From Hirudinaria manillensis (Eukaryota; Annelida; Clitellata; Hirudinida; Hirudinidae), in assembly GCA_034509925.1 (NCBI GenBank), contig CM067526.1, forward strand, positions 7,276,501 through 7,340,500: a DNA stretch of 64,000 nucleotides, read 5' to 3'. Positions 62,446 through 64,000 of this stretch are shown piece by piece. The notes under the pieces are model-generated. The model was not told the origin of the DNA, did no database searches, and worked only from the letters and a program-made list of their open reading frames with translations. Made by a program: the position numbers and the translations under genes. Each line of letters opens with the position of its first letter. Position 1 is the stretch's first letter.

Positions 62446-62935
62446 GTTCGGTTAAAAACTTTACCGAAGGGAGTTATGATATCCCTGCAGAACAATAAAT
62501 ATTAGTAAATTTTTTAAAATTGCCGCTTTCTCTCCGAAAATTCCGTCAGCAGTGCCCTAAAGGGTGATTTCGGATTCCGTTGTGATAACCAGTCAATGGT
62601 CAAATTCATGGAAAGATAAATAAAGATTTGAATTCAAAATTAAAATCAGAAAAATTTAATTATTTAATAATAATACATTGATAATCAAACTACAACTTAA
62701 TTTTCAATAATATGATAAGAAAATGACACCAATTGGATGTCGTGGAGTGCTTGCAGTACTTCCTGTGGTAAAGGCACTAAGTCGAGATTTCTGCTATGTT
62801 CCAACTCATCAATCTGTAGCACTGTTGAACAAAAGCAATTCTGTTATCAAATGCCTTGCAACAAATTTCCAAAAGGTCTTTGATTTTTTTTATTATAGAA
62901 ATTTGTTTTTTTAAACAACGACTACCTACGATCAG

Positions 62936-63076
62936 TTTCCATATGGAGTAAATGGTCAAAATGCAGCCAAAGTTGTGGTGAAGGAATTAAAATTAGGTTC
63001 AGAATTTGCGGTGATGAAATAGATTGTAATGAAGAACAAAAAGTCGAAACTTGCGTTATCAAGAAATGTGGAAACG
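62936..63076 (+). CDS. TSP1 exon 1
   Basis: The acceptor ends CTACGATCAG and the donor is GTATAA, phase 1 to phase 1. Encodes SIWSKWSKCSQSCGEGIKIR then FRICGDEIDCNEEQKVETC. It shows WxxWxxC (possible C-mannosylation), CSxSCGxG and six cysteines. Confidence 0.88.
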
Positions 63077-63883
63077 GTATAAAAATGTTCTTTTAAAGAG
63101 TAATTTTCTATTTAGTTATTGAATATAATGATAATATTTGTTTACATAAGTGAGTTAATGTTATATGACAGCAGTAAGTGTTCACGCCATATGTCTTTTA
63201 TCATATAGGGATTAAATGTTGAATCTTCAATAAGGCAAGCATCCGCCAATCCTCATAATTGAAAAATTATGTAGATTACAATGCATTCCGAATTAAGAGA
63301 TTTTTCCCGTGATAACATTGTTTCAGAACATGGCGCTATTCAGCTGCGATTTTTGCTGTTTAATTATCAATTTCTGAATTTTATGATTTATGATTGCGGT
63401 CTGACTTTAAAAACGGTTCCCTTATTATCGTATTACTGAATTTTGGTGACGTGGAGCTCCTGATTATTAAACTTAAAAATACATTATACCGCGTAAAGAC
63501 ACCAGTAGTACGCAAGTAGTTCATAGAAATAACACTGGAAAGTAAAAGAAGGGAAGGGAACAAGGAATGTTAGGGTCTCAGTCTTTTTAGAATATACGAT
63601 ATATCACAAATATCACTTCAACCCTCCTATTTATAACATTTTATAAATATAGATTAAGGTTTTGAAGTAATCTATGGTAATAATCTTTACATTTTATTCG
63701 TGTTTAATAAAGCAGATCTCGATTTTCACAAAGATCATCAATGGACGGAATGGTCGTTATGCAGTGTTACATGCGGCAGCGGGATTTCAAGTCGGAAAAG
63801 TATTTGTATTCAATCAAATTGTACGAATGTAATAGAATCCAGGCCTTGTAAAACGCTTCCTTGCGTCACCTTTGAGAAGTCAG
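62936..63883 (+). CDS. Thrombospondin type 1 repeat protein, two internal exons
   Basis: Two exons, each one TSP1 module and each phase 1 at both ends, the usual way these modules are shuffled. Joined they stay in frame (KKCGN, then Asp across the junction, then LDFHKDHQWTEW). TSP1 repeats occur in secreted or membrane matrix and guidance proteins (thrombospondin, ADAMTS, semaphorin 5 and others). The parent family cannot be told from two repeats. Neither the first exon nor the 3' end is in the window. Confidence 0.85.
63077..63715. other. Intron between the TSP1 exons
   Basis: A 639-base AT-rich intron with no feature I can name. Confidence 0.7.
63716..63883 (+). CDS. TSP1 exon 2
   Basis: The acceptor ends AATAAAGCAG and the donor is GTATAG, phase 1 to phase 1. 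Encodes HQWTEWSLCSVTCGSGISSR then KSICIQSNCTNVIESRPCKT, again with six cysteines. NCT is a possible N-glycosylation site. Confidence 0.9.
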
Positions 63884-64000
63884 GTATAGTTTAATCTTGG
63901 TATAACAATATATCAATATTTCTTCATATGTTTTATAAATGTATTAATTACCAAATATAATTGAAATGTTTAGCAATATATTCAATGAGGATAAAAAAAT

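Noticed and set aside
62723..62914. 63-codon plus frame just before the TSP1 exon
   Set aside because: It ends in a stop before the acceptor and has no domain; the TSP1 exon starts cleanly at its own splice site.
1..64000. CRISPR arrays, operons, bacterial promoters or terminators
   Set aside because: Nothing of the kind is visible; repeats are transposon-derived and genes have spliceosomal introns.

Overview
This is a 64-kb piece of an AT-rich animal genome, most likely an invertebrate. It has spliced host genes with phase-matched introns, and most of the rest is transposable-element (TE) sequence. Nothing prokaryotic is visible. The phylum cannot be fixed from the sequence: the mix of Tc1-like DNA transposons, Ty3/gypsy and Ty1/copia LTR elements, CR1/L2-like LINEs and a LINE with a restriction-like endonuclease would suit many arthropods or other invertebrates. 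A 200-base N run at 46544-46743 marks an assembly gap.

Three host loci are supported. (1) Plus strand, 5432-24085: the last 14 coding exons of a HIP1/Sla2-family gene, the adaptor between clathrin coats and actin. The spliced exons sum to 2031 nt, which is 676 codons plus a stop with every junction in phase. They encode the coiled coil and the whole actin-binding THATCH (I/LWEQ) domain; the membrane-binding ANTH part lies left of the window. (2) Minus strand, 41665-36373: five exons with phase-1 introns encoding two fibronectin type III (FN3) domains, one transmembrane helix and a short tail. More, damaged FN3 exons lie upstream at 45030-44386. (3) Plus strand, 62936-63883: two phase-1/phase-1 exons, each a thrombospondin type 1 repeat, of a gene that runs off the right edge.

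Mobile DNA by region. 1-5313: two copies of a Ty3/gypsy-like element whose Gag starts with a SAP domain; copy A appears nested inside the reverse transcriptase (RT) gene of copy B. 5519-7356: a short non-autonomous relative with two 299-bp LTRs in which I see no difference, flanked by ATAC duplications. 8.5-12.3 kb: a run of Tc1-like relics in one HIP1 intron. 16.2-30 kb: LINE, Tc1 and SINE relics. 31.8-35.5 kb: the longest copy of a LINE with a restriction-like endonuclease (RLE), present at least six times in the window. 38.9-40.1 kb: a Tigger/pogo-like element with recognisable ends. 41.8-42.6 kb: a 5'-truncated RLE LINE with a perfect 22-bp target duplication. 45.5-46.5 kb: a solo LTR and the start of a copia-like element cut by the gap. 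46.8-53.8 kb: no recognisable gene. 54.6-58.9 kb: an internally deleted gypsy element and LINE relics. 59.9-62.4 kb: local duplications and more LTR and LINE fragments.

The host genes do not form a pathway that the sequence reveals. The most unusual material is the SAP-Gag LTR lineage: autonomous-looking copies, a compact apparently young derivative, a shared primer-binding site and a recurring RTAY insertion target.
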